From contig CM061062.1 of assembly GCA_030762895.1 (NCBI GenBank), positions 102,530,874-102,594,873 of the forward strand: a stretch of 64,000 nt of DNA. Reading direction: 5' to 3'. A model generated the notes under the pieces. It was not told the origin of the DNA and did not search any database. It was given only the letters and a program-made list of their open reading frames with translations. Origin of the DNA: Sophora flavescens (lineage: Eukaryota > Streptophyta > Magnoliopsida > Fabales > Fabaceae). Below are positions 46,136 to 57,519 of the stretch, piece by piece. Each line of letters begins with the position of its first letter. The first letter of the stretch is position 1. The position numbers and the translations under genes were made by a program.

Positions 46136-46437
46136 CATGGATAATTATATGCAAGATTTTATGCCTAATGTTGATTATGAACCATGCATATATTATCCTG
46201 ACTTTAGTAAACCACCACCATGCATAAATTATCCTAATTTTGCTGGAAGTTATGAGTTTAGCAGTGGTTTTGACATGATTGGTGTGAATGAGGTCCATAG
46301 CTCTTCTTCCAACCAGGACCTTGAGAATAAAATTGATGAGCTCACTTCCTTGGTGAAGAAATTGGCAATGGATAAGGTTCAGCCGGCAAGGTTGTTTGGC
46401 ATGTGCAGTTCTCCTGAGCATCCGTACGAGGCATGCC
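46136..46437 (+). pseudogene. Gag-region ORF of family A, part before the nested element
   Basis: It begins MDNYMQDFMPNVDYEPC and is Tyr/Pro-rich. It then has a helical piece (NKIDELTSLVKKLAMDK) and a Cys/His segment (CSSPEHPYEAC) like the gag zinc finger of Athila elements. The nested element enters directly after EAC, and the frame resumes at 55566 with PILKEGLVIDLP. The large gag core of complete Athila elements seems to be absent upstream. Confidence 0.7.
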
Positions 46438-49400
46438 TGATAGTGTGATTTTACATGATATTTTCTATATACTTTTGCATGCATTTTTCATATTGATTAG
46501 GCATTCTTAGTTTGATTTTTATTAGATTTTTCCTTGGAACGGGTGAAGCTGTTTCTGTGTGTTGTTTTGCAGAAATTGAAGAAAAATTGTGCATATTTGG
46601 CTATAATGAAGCTTGGATGATTTTGGAGCTTGAAAAGAGAAGAAATTGAGCCAAGCAGAATTCTGGAGATTCGCCCCGCGAGACTGGATTCGCCTCGCGA
46701 CCCTGAAAGCTGACTGTGCCAGAAAATGCAAGCCTTTCTGGTTCGCCCCGCGAACCTTGTCTCGCCTCGCGAGTATGGAAACCAGCGCCCAGTGCCAGGA
46801 GGGGGGCGCCCAGCGCCAGAAGCCAGCGCCCAGTGCCAGAAGTCAGCGCCCAGCGCCAAGGAGACAGAGAGCAGTGTTTTGGGCGCCCAGCACAGGCCAG
46901 GGGTGTAACACCCTACTTTTTATTTTCCGATTTTTATTTTTTCAGTAAAAATATTTTCGCTGTATTAACCGGTATAAATGTATTTATTTATATTTTTATA
47001 CGAGTTCATGGAGATTGATTTTTATGAAATAAAAATCATATCCATATTCTATCTTAGGGTAGAAGCTTACGATAAAAATTTGGGTTGAAAATTCAGACGG
47101 AACCCGGTCTGCGTTTTCATTGACAATATAATTTTACTGAGCAGAAAACCTAATTTTGACTCGTGAACGAAATGGTTTCTATTTAAATCATATTTCTAAC
47201 GAGTTTGGTTGTTTTGAAAATTTTCAACCGAAAATAAAATATTACGCTTTTTACGGGCGTAAAACCCTAATCGGGAAACCGACGGAATCGAGAAGGGAAG
47301 TGCAGAGACCTGTCAAGAGATCGGGACAACGAGTCATACATGATGACTCATGGAGGACGAGTCACTAAGCATTTATGAGCATTAAATGCAAGTAATCATG
47401 ACATTTAGGTAAAAAGACCAAAATACCCCCAAGCTTTCGCGGGTATTAACAAGACGCATCTACGCACTCTTAACCACTCATTTTACGTGGTTGAAAACCT
47501 CCCACATCTCTCCAATTTCGTGCATCCACCTCCAATAAATATTACCTATTTCATTTTGCTTTCGTTTCATTATTTTCCTCTCAAAACTCGAAATCGGGTA
47601 AACGACTTGGAGATGCGTTTTAATTTCCGGAACCGCTAATGGATAAGATCGATGACTCATTGGTGAGTCATTTTGTGTGGCCCAAAATCAGCCACACCTC
47701 CATCAAATGTGAGCCACATATTATTAACCATGGTTAGCCAAAATAACCTTAGTTAAGTTAATTATAACCTTAGTTAAGCTTATATTAATTTAATAATCAC
47801 AAAACCCATTAAACCAATTCCTTTTAACCAAACAAGGCATAAGATTACTCCTATAAATACCCCAAAACCGTGGCCTCCCTCACCATTTCACTCATCTTCT
47901 TCATTCTCTTCATCTTCCCCACCAACTAAGTTACAAAACCCTAAGAACACCGAATTCCCACCAAACATATGACCCTCTTCCTTTCTGAAACTCGAAAAAC
48001 ACTCAACATAAAAGCTGTTCCTCTTTCTCTCTTCTTTCCAACAAGCTAAATATCATCAAAAACGGATAAGTGGATTGGGAGAAAGGCTCAAAATACAGAA
48101 ACTGCCCAGAATTCCCAGCAACCCACGAAACAGCATAAAGAAGGCCCTTTTAACCCCTGTTTTGATCCGAACCAAATGAAACCTTAAACATAAAAGTTGT
48201 TCCATTTCTTCTTATCTTTCTATCAAGCCAAAGTTCGTAATTTTTGGATGAGTATATTGTGAGATACACTCACAATACCATCACACCCTCAAGCTGTCCA
48301 GTTTTCAACATAGTGAAGGTTGATCATTTTCTTCATTTCTTCAATCTTCAAGAGGTAAAAGCTCATCTCCTTGATCATATAAGCTTTCATATTCATGTAT
48401 TTATCATGTTTATGCTATGAATCATATTTTTCCATTCCTAGATCTAGAACTTCAAATAATTCTAGAAAATTGTAGAAAAATCCTTTTAATGTGAAACCAA
48501 TTTCTATGATCTTGTGATGTCTTCCACTTTCATTATCCAAGAGATTGAATCCAACTAAATTTCCTAGCCTATTTTCCTAATATGGGCCGAAACCCTAACC
48601 CTAAAGGTTAGAGGATTTTGTTTCAAATTTTAGTCTTGTAATAAGTAATCTATGTTAGTTAAGACTCTAGTAACTAGGATCCAAAAGATAGCATTAAGAA
48701 GATAATCCTAAACCTGTTTTCTAAGTCTTGGCCGAACCTAGCCCTAAAGTGTCATAGATGGTTGTTAGTTGATTAATTATAGTTATGTTGTTTGAATGAA
48801 GGTGGTTGTGTTAACTTGTGGCGGGATAACGAGGATCGTTGTGTACGTGTTTCCGGTGCTAACTCGGGTGGGGGAAAGAATCATCCTATCGTCGGAACCG
48901 ATAAGTAGCATATAATTTATAATAATGGTGTAGGGCGACCTAAACCCTACTAGAAGTCGAGTAATCGACAAGACCAAAATCACATTGGAAACCTTTTCCA
49001 TAAAACCAATGGTGATTCAGGGATTGTAGGTTTATCGACATTAAGGTTGATTTTATGATGTTGAGGATGTTTGGCTTTATTTATTATTTGATCTGATTGT
49101 GATATGCTGGCTGTGATAATTTGTTTTAAGTGATATTTTATGGTGTTTGATTATTTTATTGATATTATGTTGATATTTATTAACCGTTGATGGATGATTT
49201 GCTTTTATTATTTATATCGAATTGATACTTTATGATATGGATGTTAATATGCTGTTTTGAGGTTGGAATGGTATATGTCCGGGTAATTTCCCGCTAAGGA
49301 AAAACTTGGTATTTAAGCGTGTTTATCACCACCTCTTTTTCCCGGGAAGTTATCCGGTATACTATTCGTAGTTCTTAAATTTGGTGATTTTTATTCTTTG

Positions 49401-51592
49401 AATGATATTTTATGATGATTAATATGTTTATGTGAGAATGTATTATAGCTTGATGATAATTGAATTGATTGGTTCAACAATATTCGATATATGGTTAGAG
49501 ATGATTTGCCTGGTTTGATAAATTGCTTAGTTGATTTTAAGGAAAGATATATATTGCTCGGAGGTATTTTGTTGGGGTGAGAGTTTTGAATATGAATTAG
49601 ACGTGCCTCGCTATTATTTTATAAAAGTGATGTGATATAGAATGTAAGTGGAGGTTATGAGGAAAAGCTTGAGGTACTAGGTTGTTATTGATAAAAGTCA
49701 GTGAGAATCATGTGTTGCATTGTTGTTCATAACCGTGTATTTGAGATACACGAGGTCCGAAGTTCTTGTAGACCGTTCCAAATTAGAATTTAAGTTGTGC
49801 AACTATAGTGTCATTGCTTTGCATGAGCACCCTTGACAGAGTGAGAGAGAGAATCAGGGTGTGCACCGACGATACAGTGCAGCTATAATGTCATTGCTTT
49901 GCATGAGCATTCTTACCATGGATAAGAATGTGCACCGGCGTGGGGAACGTGTCACTTGGGCGACTGACTGGCATCCCTAACGAGGGATGTGTGACAGGAG
50001 TAGTAGTGGCCACATCAGCATAAAGGTCTAGTTGCATGAGTTGAAGGGTAGAGGATGATATATTGAATTGAGGATGATTGTTGATTTTGAATGATGCATG
50101 TTTGTGACTATTATTGTATTATATGCTATGAATCTTTTCCACTTATGATGATAGAACTGTTTCTTATCTCCCTATTTCTGTATTTTTGTGTATGTCTACT
50201 TTGTTACGTTAGAAGACCAGATGAAGGAATATGTTGCTGAGGAGATGGATGGAACCCCATACGAGACGGAGATTGTTGAAGAGTTGAACGGCGTTAAATA
50301 TGAAGTCGACGCCAAAGAACCATCTACGATCCACGATAATGTAGCGTAGTAAGTTTAGGGCCAGTGAGTCATATAAGACGTTTCTTGCTTTCAGTTAGTT
50401 ATAAGCATGTTTGTATAAATAAGTACCGGTGTGGGATCCTACTGAGAGGATACCCTAAACCGTGTTGTGTAAAATAAAGAATAATTATGTGTGTATTTAT
50501 GTAATATAGTTTTGGTGTGTTTTGTATTTGTAGAAGTTATATGATTATTATTTAAGTTTTTAATTTTTACGTATTTTCAACAGTAAGCGCGCGATTAAGT
50601 AAATAAATATTAAGGTTTTAATGTAATAATACAATGGGGCACAACGGGGTGTCTCAAGGGGCGCCCAGCGCTGGCAGACGAGCAGAACCAGTATAAATTC
50701 TCGTTTCTGCGGTGGAATCTGGGGAGTTTTTTTGGAGAGTTAGAGAGTTTTTAGGTTTTGAGCCAAAGGCACTTGGAGGCTGCGGCTGGAAGAGGGTTCC
50801 AACCCTGAAGGGGGATGTTTTCCTTACTCTGGGACTGAAAGAAGATTGGAGGATCCTCCTATGGAGTTTGCTTCATCCCTTCTCTCTTTCTCTTTGTATT
50901 CTCTTTTTATGAGTAGTTAAATCCCTGTTGTTGGGATTAGATGTAACCATACTGATTGTTTATGTAATTATCTTGACTGATTATTCTATGTTCATGTCTT
51001 CATATTAGTGATTAATTTTCTGTGCTTAATGCTTGTTGTGGCTAGCACCCCCATGACTCGATTTGTGTTCTGGTATGCAATGGGGACGTTCGTATCAGAA
51101 CCGGAACTGAATTTAATCACCTAGTAACCCTTTCATCTAGGAATGGAGTTAGGTTTACTAGTAATCGCATGATCCCTAATCTTAATGCAAATTCATTAAT
51201 CTAGGCCACCTAAGGAATTAGGGTCTATTAGTTGATTTAGGCTCTTGCCATCCGAGGAATCGGGGTTTGAGTAATTTAGTGGATTGATTTTAATATCTGA
51301 AGCATGAATGGGAGGTATCTAGTCCTGTTAGTACATGAGTTAGAGGTTTGGTGAAGTCTAGTCCCAACATATCCTTTCTGCACTCCAAGTGTTTGTTAAA
51401 AGTCCCCAAAAAGACAAAAAGATTTTATTTCTTTTCTTTTGTTTGTTTTACTTTCTCTTGATTAATAGTTTAGTCTAGATAGTTGCTGAGTTTGCGAATT
51501 GGTAGTTGACATCCAATCCCCGTGGATACGATAACCGGTCTTACCACCGTATTACTTGCACGACTGGGTATACTTGCCCAGATTCGTCAACA
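46438..51592 (+). repeat. 5' LTR of family B, interrupted by a solo LTR-like element
   Basis: The LTR's own DNA is 46438-46903 plus 50662-51592. It starts TGATAGTGTGATTTTACATG. It carries CGCCCCGCGAG words and GCGCCCAGCGCCAG repeats (about 46780-46900). It has about 110 bases (near 50833-50945) that the 3' LTR lacks. Confidence 0.93.
46904..50656 (+). mobile_element. Solo LTR-like element of 3.75 kb (Tat/Ogre-type ends), nested in family B
   Basis: It starts TGTAACACCCTACTTTT and ends GGGGTGTCTCA, with exact duplication AGGGG (46899-46903, 50657-50661). The uninterrupted 3' LTR of family B shows the empty site. TG..CA ends, a TATA box at 47852-47858, a long CT-rich stretch after it, and absence of any pol text suggest a solo LTR of a Tat/Ogre element, which have very long LTRs. 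A small frame of 42 codons (50221-50349, MKEYVAEEMDG) near its end has no known domain. Three hairpins lie at 49828-49989. It could instead be a non-LTR-derived non-autonomous element. Confidence 0.75.
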
Positions 51593-51599
51593 AGTTTTT

Positions 51600-51617
51600 T
51601 GGCGCCGTTGCCGGGGA
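51600..51617 (+). other. Primer-binding site of family B
   Basis: TGGCGCCGTTGCCGGGGA lies seven bases after the 5' LTR. It is identical to the family A site, so both families can use the same tRNA primer. Confidence 0.9.
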
Positions 51618-51735
51618 ATGGTTTTGCCAATATCATTAGTAACAGAGGAGGCAACTAATTTAGACATTTTTATTCTTTTTTATTTTTCTGTATATATTTG
51701 ATCTTTTTCTTTTGAGCTTTGTTTGTGCAAGGTGA

Positions 51736-52599
51736 ATGCAGTTCATGGACGATCACTATTATCCACCTGAAGAGGAAGCCTCAAGTCACGCTTTGGAGGA
51801 CAACTGGTGTTTGGGAGATTGCATGGATTTGATGGATCATGTTACTCCCGCACAAGTTGATGATATGACGGGAAGGCTTATATATAACTTCTCCGAGGAG
51901 GATTGGGAAACCTTTTGTTCATATTTGCCACCTCCACCACCGTGTATTGTGATTCCCATAGAGCCACATGAAGCAGAAGTTGAGCAGAATCTGGTTGTGG
52001 GAATGGATCTAATTGAAGATGAAGTGGTGATGGTGGATAAGTCACAAGAAGAGGAAGTACTTTCCACAAGTCCTTGGGAAATTGAAGAATGGGAATGGAA
52101 GGAGCAAACACCGTTGAAAGCTGCTCTAAAACAATATTCCCAAGAGCTATCCGCCTCAGAGGCCAAGGCAAGAGCCACCTGTGACAGTATCGAAACTGTG
52201 AAGCAGAACTTCAAAACGCAAGTTGAGGATATTTGCAAACAATTATAACAAGAGTCACATGCAGCACAAATTGAGGAAAATCTGGTTTGGGGGATAGTTC
52301 AAGATGAAGACGAAGTGGTAGTGGATTCCACCATGCTTGCTAAGGAATCTGAAATTTCTGCATTGGACAGATATGTCGGCTTGCATGCATGTGTGGACAC
52401 TGGTAAGTTAGTCCCTTCCACTTGTCTGTCAAACTTCCTGGTGAGAATGCCATTTGACCCGCTAGGAAGTGAGTGCATTATTGTGGTTAAAGAGGTCAAT
52501 GGTGCTTTCACACACTGGCTGGGTGGAGTTGAGGATAAAGTCATTTTACTGCTACAATCCCCACTCCAATTACCATTTGATCCGGGAGGAGGATCCTAG
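51736..52599 (+). pseudogene. Acidic internal ORF of family B, one stop
   Basis: From ATG 51736 (MQFMDDHYYPPEEEASS) the frame runs to TAA 52246-52248 and then continues in the same frame to TAG 52597-52599, so a single stop breaks about 287 codons. It holds a proline run (YLPPPPPC), acidic segments, a helical part (KAALKQYSQELSASEAKAR) and a C-terminal part with CLSNFLVRMPFDPLGSE and LPFDPGGGS. The ending DPGGGS resembles DPGGSYR and DPGGTIS at the C-terminus of the family A frame, so the two may be related. No catalytic domain is recognised. Confidence 0.6.
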
Positions 52600-52691
52600 G
52601 ACGTCAAGCTAGTGACGTTAAAGAAGCGCTTATTGGGAAGCAACCCAACTTTTCTTAACCCTTATCTTTAGTTAGTTGTGTTTTTGATTTT

Positions 52692-52725
52692 AAACTCTTG
52701 AATAATTTGAGAAGATCAAGAGTTT
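52692..52725 (+). other. Conserved stem-loop in family B
   Basis: AAACTCTTGA pairs with TCAAGAGTTT around the 14-base loop ATAATTTGAGAAGA. The same loop with a changed but still paired stem occurs in family A (57569-57600, 43465-43496). Confidence 0.7.
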
Positions 52726-52948
52726 TCTTTTACTAATAAAATTGCCAAGTGATTTCAAGATAAGAAGGAAGGAGGGAAGAGCAAGGTGAACAAGAAGAAA
52801 AGTCAGCACCCATCAAGGTCGGGACCCCATTTTCATGCAGTTCATTCTGACTAGGCATGTGAACCAACACCTGCTACCGCCTCGGTAAGCCGTTCCAATT
52901 TTTATGTTATTTTATTTTTATTTTTTTTCTCTCTCTCTAACTTGATTG

Positions 52949-52970
52949 TTTACATTGGGGACAATGTAAA
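52949..52970 (+). other. Perfect 9 bp stem-loop upstream of the purine tract in family B
   Basis: TTTACATTG pairs with CAATGTAAA around GGGA. It is followed by TTTTTAAGCTTGGGG, a polypurine-like motif. Confidence 0.65.
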
Positions 52971-54297
52971 TTTTTAAGCTTGGGGTAGGGGTATTTTATT
53001 GTTGCATTTGTTCATATTGCATTCATATAGTTTAGCATGATAGCTTTGCATGTCACATTATTAGATTGCCCCTTGCCTGAATTTTGCATCCAATTGTGAA
53101 AACTAAGTACCCGATAATTTGAGATAGTGAATTGTTGAACCCAATTTGTTATTCTTGTGATAAGGCTGCAAATGAAAATGTTTGAGATAATCTTGGATAG
53201 TTTATAATTAGCATATGGTTCTATAGACTTGTGTTTCTCATTGATTTTTGAACTACTAAAATGTGAGATTTTGAGCCACAAAGGGGTACTCACAAAATTT
53301 TACCCCATTCTTTGTGTTAGAGTGTTATTCCTCTTGGATTGTTTTCTCTAGAACTTGACTTGAAACCATTTCAAAGCGTAAAAAAAAATTTTTGAAAACA
53401 TTTTTGAAAATGATTGAGGCAATAGGTATTTTTCTGGCCTTCTGAGCTTTAATTGTTGAAATTCTACCCCTTAGTTGCCCAATTTTGAGCCTGAAAGAAA
53501 AAAAATGCTTTTCTTGGTACCCTGAAATGTTTTGATAAATATGTTTGATAGGACCTTCTAAAGTATTACAAAAGGGTAAAAAGGTAGTTGAAAGAAGTTT
53601 GGGATGAAAGAATCAGAAAAAAAAAATAATTCTCTTGAGTTGAAAAAAATCTCCCCTTCTCCAAAGAAAAGAAAAAGAAAAGAAAAAAAAAATAAAAATA
53701 AATAGAGAAGGGGATGACAAAAGAAAAGTGAGAAACGAAAAAGAAAAAGAAAGAAAAGAAAGGTGGAAAAATAAATTGAAAACCCAAGAAGGTATTTTAG
53801 AAGGTCATATTTGAAATGTTGATATTTTGTTAGCTCTTTTGAAATGTCCTTTTCTTGATTTCCCCACCTAACAATTAATCCCATGGCAACGTTACAACCA
53901 AAATAAAGACCTCTTGATTCTAAATTATTTTCATTAATAAAGTAGAGATTTGGTTGATAGTCAAGCCTATGGTAGGATTCATTCCTTGAGGAAAATGGAG
54001 CGAATTGTCATATATCCCTAAACACTTGAGTGAAGTTAGAAAAAAAAGCCAAGCAAATGAACAAGCTTGGGGTGAGCTTCAGGTGAGAAAGAGTGCCCAA
54101 ATCAGTGAGAACATGAGTCTAATGAACCTAAGCCTCTAATTGGACTTGAATTGATTGTCTCTTGCTAAATTGTTGAAATGCCTATTGCTTGGATCATTTA
54201 CTCGGGTTCTTGGTTCACTATCCATGCTTTGTATGTTTTCTTCTACTGGCCTTAGTGATTGCTTGAGGACAAGCAATTGAATAAGCTTGGGGTGATT

Positions 54298-55560
54298 TGA
54301 TAGTGTGATTTTACATGATATTTTCTATATACTTTTTCATGCATTTTTCATATTGATTAGGCATTCTTAGTTTGATTTTTATTAGATTTTTCCTTGGAAC
54401 GGGTGAAGCGGTTTCTGTGTGTTGTTTTGCAGAAATTGAAGAAAAACTGTGCATATTTGGCTATAATGAAGCTTGGATGATTTTGGAGCTTGAAAAGAGA
54501 AGAAATTGAGCCAAGCAGAATTCTGGAGATTCGCCCCGCGAGACTGGATTCGCCTCGCGACCCTGAAAGCTGACTGTGCCAGAAAATGCAAGCCTTTCTG
54601 GTTCGCCCCGCGAACCTTGTCTCGCCTCGCGAGTATGGAAACCAGCGCCCAGCGCCAGGAGGGGGGCGCCCAGCGCCAGAAGCCAGCGCCCAGCGCCAAG
54701 GAGGTAGAGCATCAGACAGAGAGCAGTGTTTTGGGCGCCCAGCACAGGCCAGGGGCGCCCAGCGCTGGCAGACGAGCAGAACCAGTATAAATTCTCATTT
54801 CTGCGGTGGAATCTGGGGAGTTTTTTTGGAGAGTTAGAGAGTTTTTAGGTTTTGAGCCAGAGGCACTTGGAGGCTGCGGCTGGAAGAGGGTTCCAACCCT
54901 GAAGGGGGATGTTTTCCATACTGATTGTTTATGTAATTATCTTTATTGATTATTCTATGTTCATGTCTTCATATTAGTGATTAATTTTCTGTGCTTAATG
55001 CTTGTTGTGGCTAGCACCCCATGACTCGATTTGTGTTTTGGTATGCAATGGGGAAGTTCGTATCAGAACCGGAACTGAATTTAATCACCTAGTAACACTT
55101 TCATCTAGGAATGGAGTTAGGTTTACTAGTAATCGCATGATCCCTAATCTTAATGCAAATTCATTAATCTAGGCCACCTAAGGAATTAGGGTCTATTAGT
55201 GGATTTAGACTCTTGCCATCCGAGGAATCGGGGTTTGAGTAATTTAGTGGATTGATTTTAATATCTGAAGCATGAATGGGAGGTATCTAGTCCTGTTAGT
55301 ACATGAGTTAGAGGTTTGGTGAAGTCTAGTCCCAGCATATCCTTTCTGCACTCCAAGTGTTTGTTAAAAGTCCCCAAAAAGACAAAAATATTTTATTTCT
55401 TTTCTTTTGTTTGTTTTACTTTCTCTTGATTAATAGTTTAGTCTAGATAGTTGCTGAGTTTGCGAATTGGTAGTTGACATCCAATCCCCGTGGATACGAT
55501 AACCGGTCTTACCACCGTATTACTTGCACGACTGGGTATACTTGCCCAGATTCGTCAACA
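54298..55560 (+). repeat. 3' LTR of family B
   Basis: 1,263 bp, TGATAGTGTGATTTTACATG to CAGATTCGTCAACA. It has a deletion of about 110 bases after GGGGATGTTTTCC relative to the 5' LTR. It lacks the nested element, which provides the empty-site comparison for 46904-50656. Confidence 0.95.
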
Positions 55561-57519
55561 ATGCCCCATTCTGAAAGAAGGGTTAGTTATTGATTTGCCT
55601 CAAGCTTATGCAGTCCATCCTTACAATCAAGGCAATAATCAGAACCGGTACAACGTTCCTGACCTCTCCACAAATAGGTACCACCCCAACTGGAGGAATC
55701 ATCCTAACCTTCGGTATGGAAACTCATCACAACAACAACCGATGGCACCACCACAGGATCCTTCTCAAGTGACCACTTCTGCACCTTCCGGACCTTCACT
55801 GGAGGACATGTTAAAGCAAATGACTTCACAAATAACTGGACAAATAAATGCACAGAATCTCCAGTTTCAGCAGCAATTTGGACAGATTCTGGCAAAATAA
55901 CGGATGCTAGTATTCAGGCCTTGCAGACACAGGTTGGACAGATTGGTCAGTTTCAGCAGCGAACGGATGCTAGCATTAATTCTTTACAGACACAAATTGG
56001 ACAGCTTGCCACATCCATAAATAACATACAACAAGCTCAAGGATCAAATCAACTACCTGCACAAACAGTGATGAATCCCAATGTCTCCAATTCTAATGTA
56101 AGTGCCATTTCTTTGAGGTCTGGGAAAGTTATAGAGGTAGCCCCTGAAAAAAATGAAGAAACGGTTGAGATAACTCCTGAGCCTTCAGTTGATGTGGAAG
56201 CTGAGAGAGTATATGTACCACCAATTCCTTTCCCACATAGAGTGCAGAAAAATAAGAAGATTGGTGGGGAAGATAAGGAGAGGCAGATTTTAGATGTGTT
56301 CAGAAAGGTGGCGGTAAATATTCCCCTTTTGGATGTGATTAAGCAGGTTCCTAAGTATGCCAAATTTCTGAAGGATTTATGCACCCACAAGAGGAGGTTG
56401 AAGGGTAATGAGAGAGTTAATCTAGGGCGCAATGTTTCAGCCCTCATTCAGCCTAAGCCATCATTTAAAAGGGTTTCTGTTTCAGCCCTCACTCAGGCAC
56501 TACCATAGAAATGCAAGGATCCGGGCACTTTTGCTATTCCATGCACTATTGGGAACAACAAATTCGAAAATTGCATGTTGGATTTGGGAGCCTCCATAAA
56601 TGTCATGCCCACCTCTGTTTTCAATAACCTTGATCTTGGTCCCTTGCAGCATACAGGTCTCACTATCCAGTTGGCCAACAGGACCAGTGCTCGCCCCATG
56701 GGAATGGTAGAAGATGTGCTGGTACAAGTTGATGGGTTGATTTTCCCTGCTGACTTTTACATCCTGGACATGGCAGGAGAAACAAATTCAAGTAGATCAC
56801 CAATCATCGTGGGCAGACCGTTCATGAAGACGGCCAAGACAAAGATTGATGTTGATGATGGGACCATGTCTATGGAGTTTGGTGACATTGTGGCAAAGTT
56901 TAACATCTTTGATGCTATGAAACATCCATTGGAAGAGCACTCCGTTTTCCAATTAGAGTTGCTCTCTGAGATTATTGATGACACCCATGAGGACTTGGTT
57001 TCTGATTTTCTATTTGTTTCTGGCTATGATGATATTTCTTCATGTACTGATTGTACTAACACTAACCTTTGTGTGGTGTGTGCTGAGATTTCTGCAGGTT
57101 TAGCAGGTGATGGATTTGTTAGCGCAGTGAATGAAGAACGTGCAGAAGATGAAACAGCACCAGAAACCCTCTCCACCTATTTGCCACCTCCCACTGTGGA
57201 GCCACCAGTGATGGAGTTCAAGCCTCTGGATTTTGCACCCTTGGATATGAAGACACTGTGGCCAGCCCAAGAGGTTGAACCCCACTTTTATTGGGAGGAC
57301 TTTATTGACAAGGTTGACAAGGAGGTCATCTTTGACCTGAGGGGGGGTGAGAAGTCCGCCGCACTTGGCGGAGTTACCATGATTATCAAGCACCCGCTGT
57401 CATCCTTATGCTGCATGCCATGGGATCCGGGAGGATCATATCGTACTTTGAGCATTCCGTGGCCACTGTATCACAGAAAGTGGGATCCCGGTGGAACCAT
57501 CTCCATGAGTTTTCTCTAA
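55561..57519 (+). pseudogene. Gag end and aspartic protease of family A
   Basis: The part after the insertion has Asn/Gln-rich gag text (NRYHPNWRNHPNLRYGN), stops at TAA 55898-55900, and resumes from 55921 with MQTQVGQIGQFQQRTD. Then come SAISLRSGK and the basic PFPHRVQK. A TAG at 56506-56508 precedes the aspartic protease: CTIGNNKFENCMLDLGASIN with active-site D-L-G, then PIIVGRPFM. A C-terminal piece follows (YLPPPTVEPPVMEFKPLDF, HFYWEDFIDKVD), ending at TAA 57517-57519. RT, RNase H and integrase are missing; the protease is joined to a short C-terminal domain. This makes it a Gag-protease-only, non-autonomous element. Confidence 0.8.

Larger units (their letters stand above)
52600..54297 (+). 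other. Non-coding 3' internal region of family B
   Basis: It holds two stem-loops (52692-52725 and 52949-52970), an A/G-rich block (53600-53780) and AAGCTTGGGGTGATT just before the 3' LTR as polypurine tract. ORFs here on the minus strand are made of T/C-rich low-complexity codons and are not genes. Confidence 0.7.
46438..55560 (+). mobile_element. Athila-like family B element, non-autonomous, 9.1 kb with nested solo LTR
   Basis: LTRs at 46438-51592 (with insertion) and 54298-55560 have TG..CA ends and are flanked by the exact duplication ATGCC (46433-46437, 55561-55565). The internal region is only 2.7 kb and has one acidic ORF, with no RT or integrase. The primer site is identical to that of family A. 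It interrupts the gag-region frame of family A. Confidence 0.95.

Noticed and set aside
46904..50656. TIR DNA transposon with TGTAACACCC / GGGTGTCTCA ends
   Set aside because: The ends are only imperfectly inverted; TG..CA ends, a 5-base duplication and a promoter-like interior fit an LTR better.
53558..53884. Phe/Leu-rich minus-strand ORFs that look like membrane proteins
   Set aside because: They translate an A/G-rich low-complexity tract in the non-coding part of family B; the same occurs at 43978-44260 and 58083-58370.
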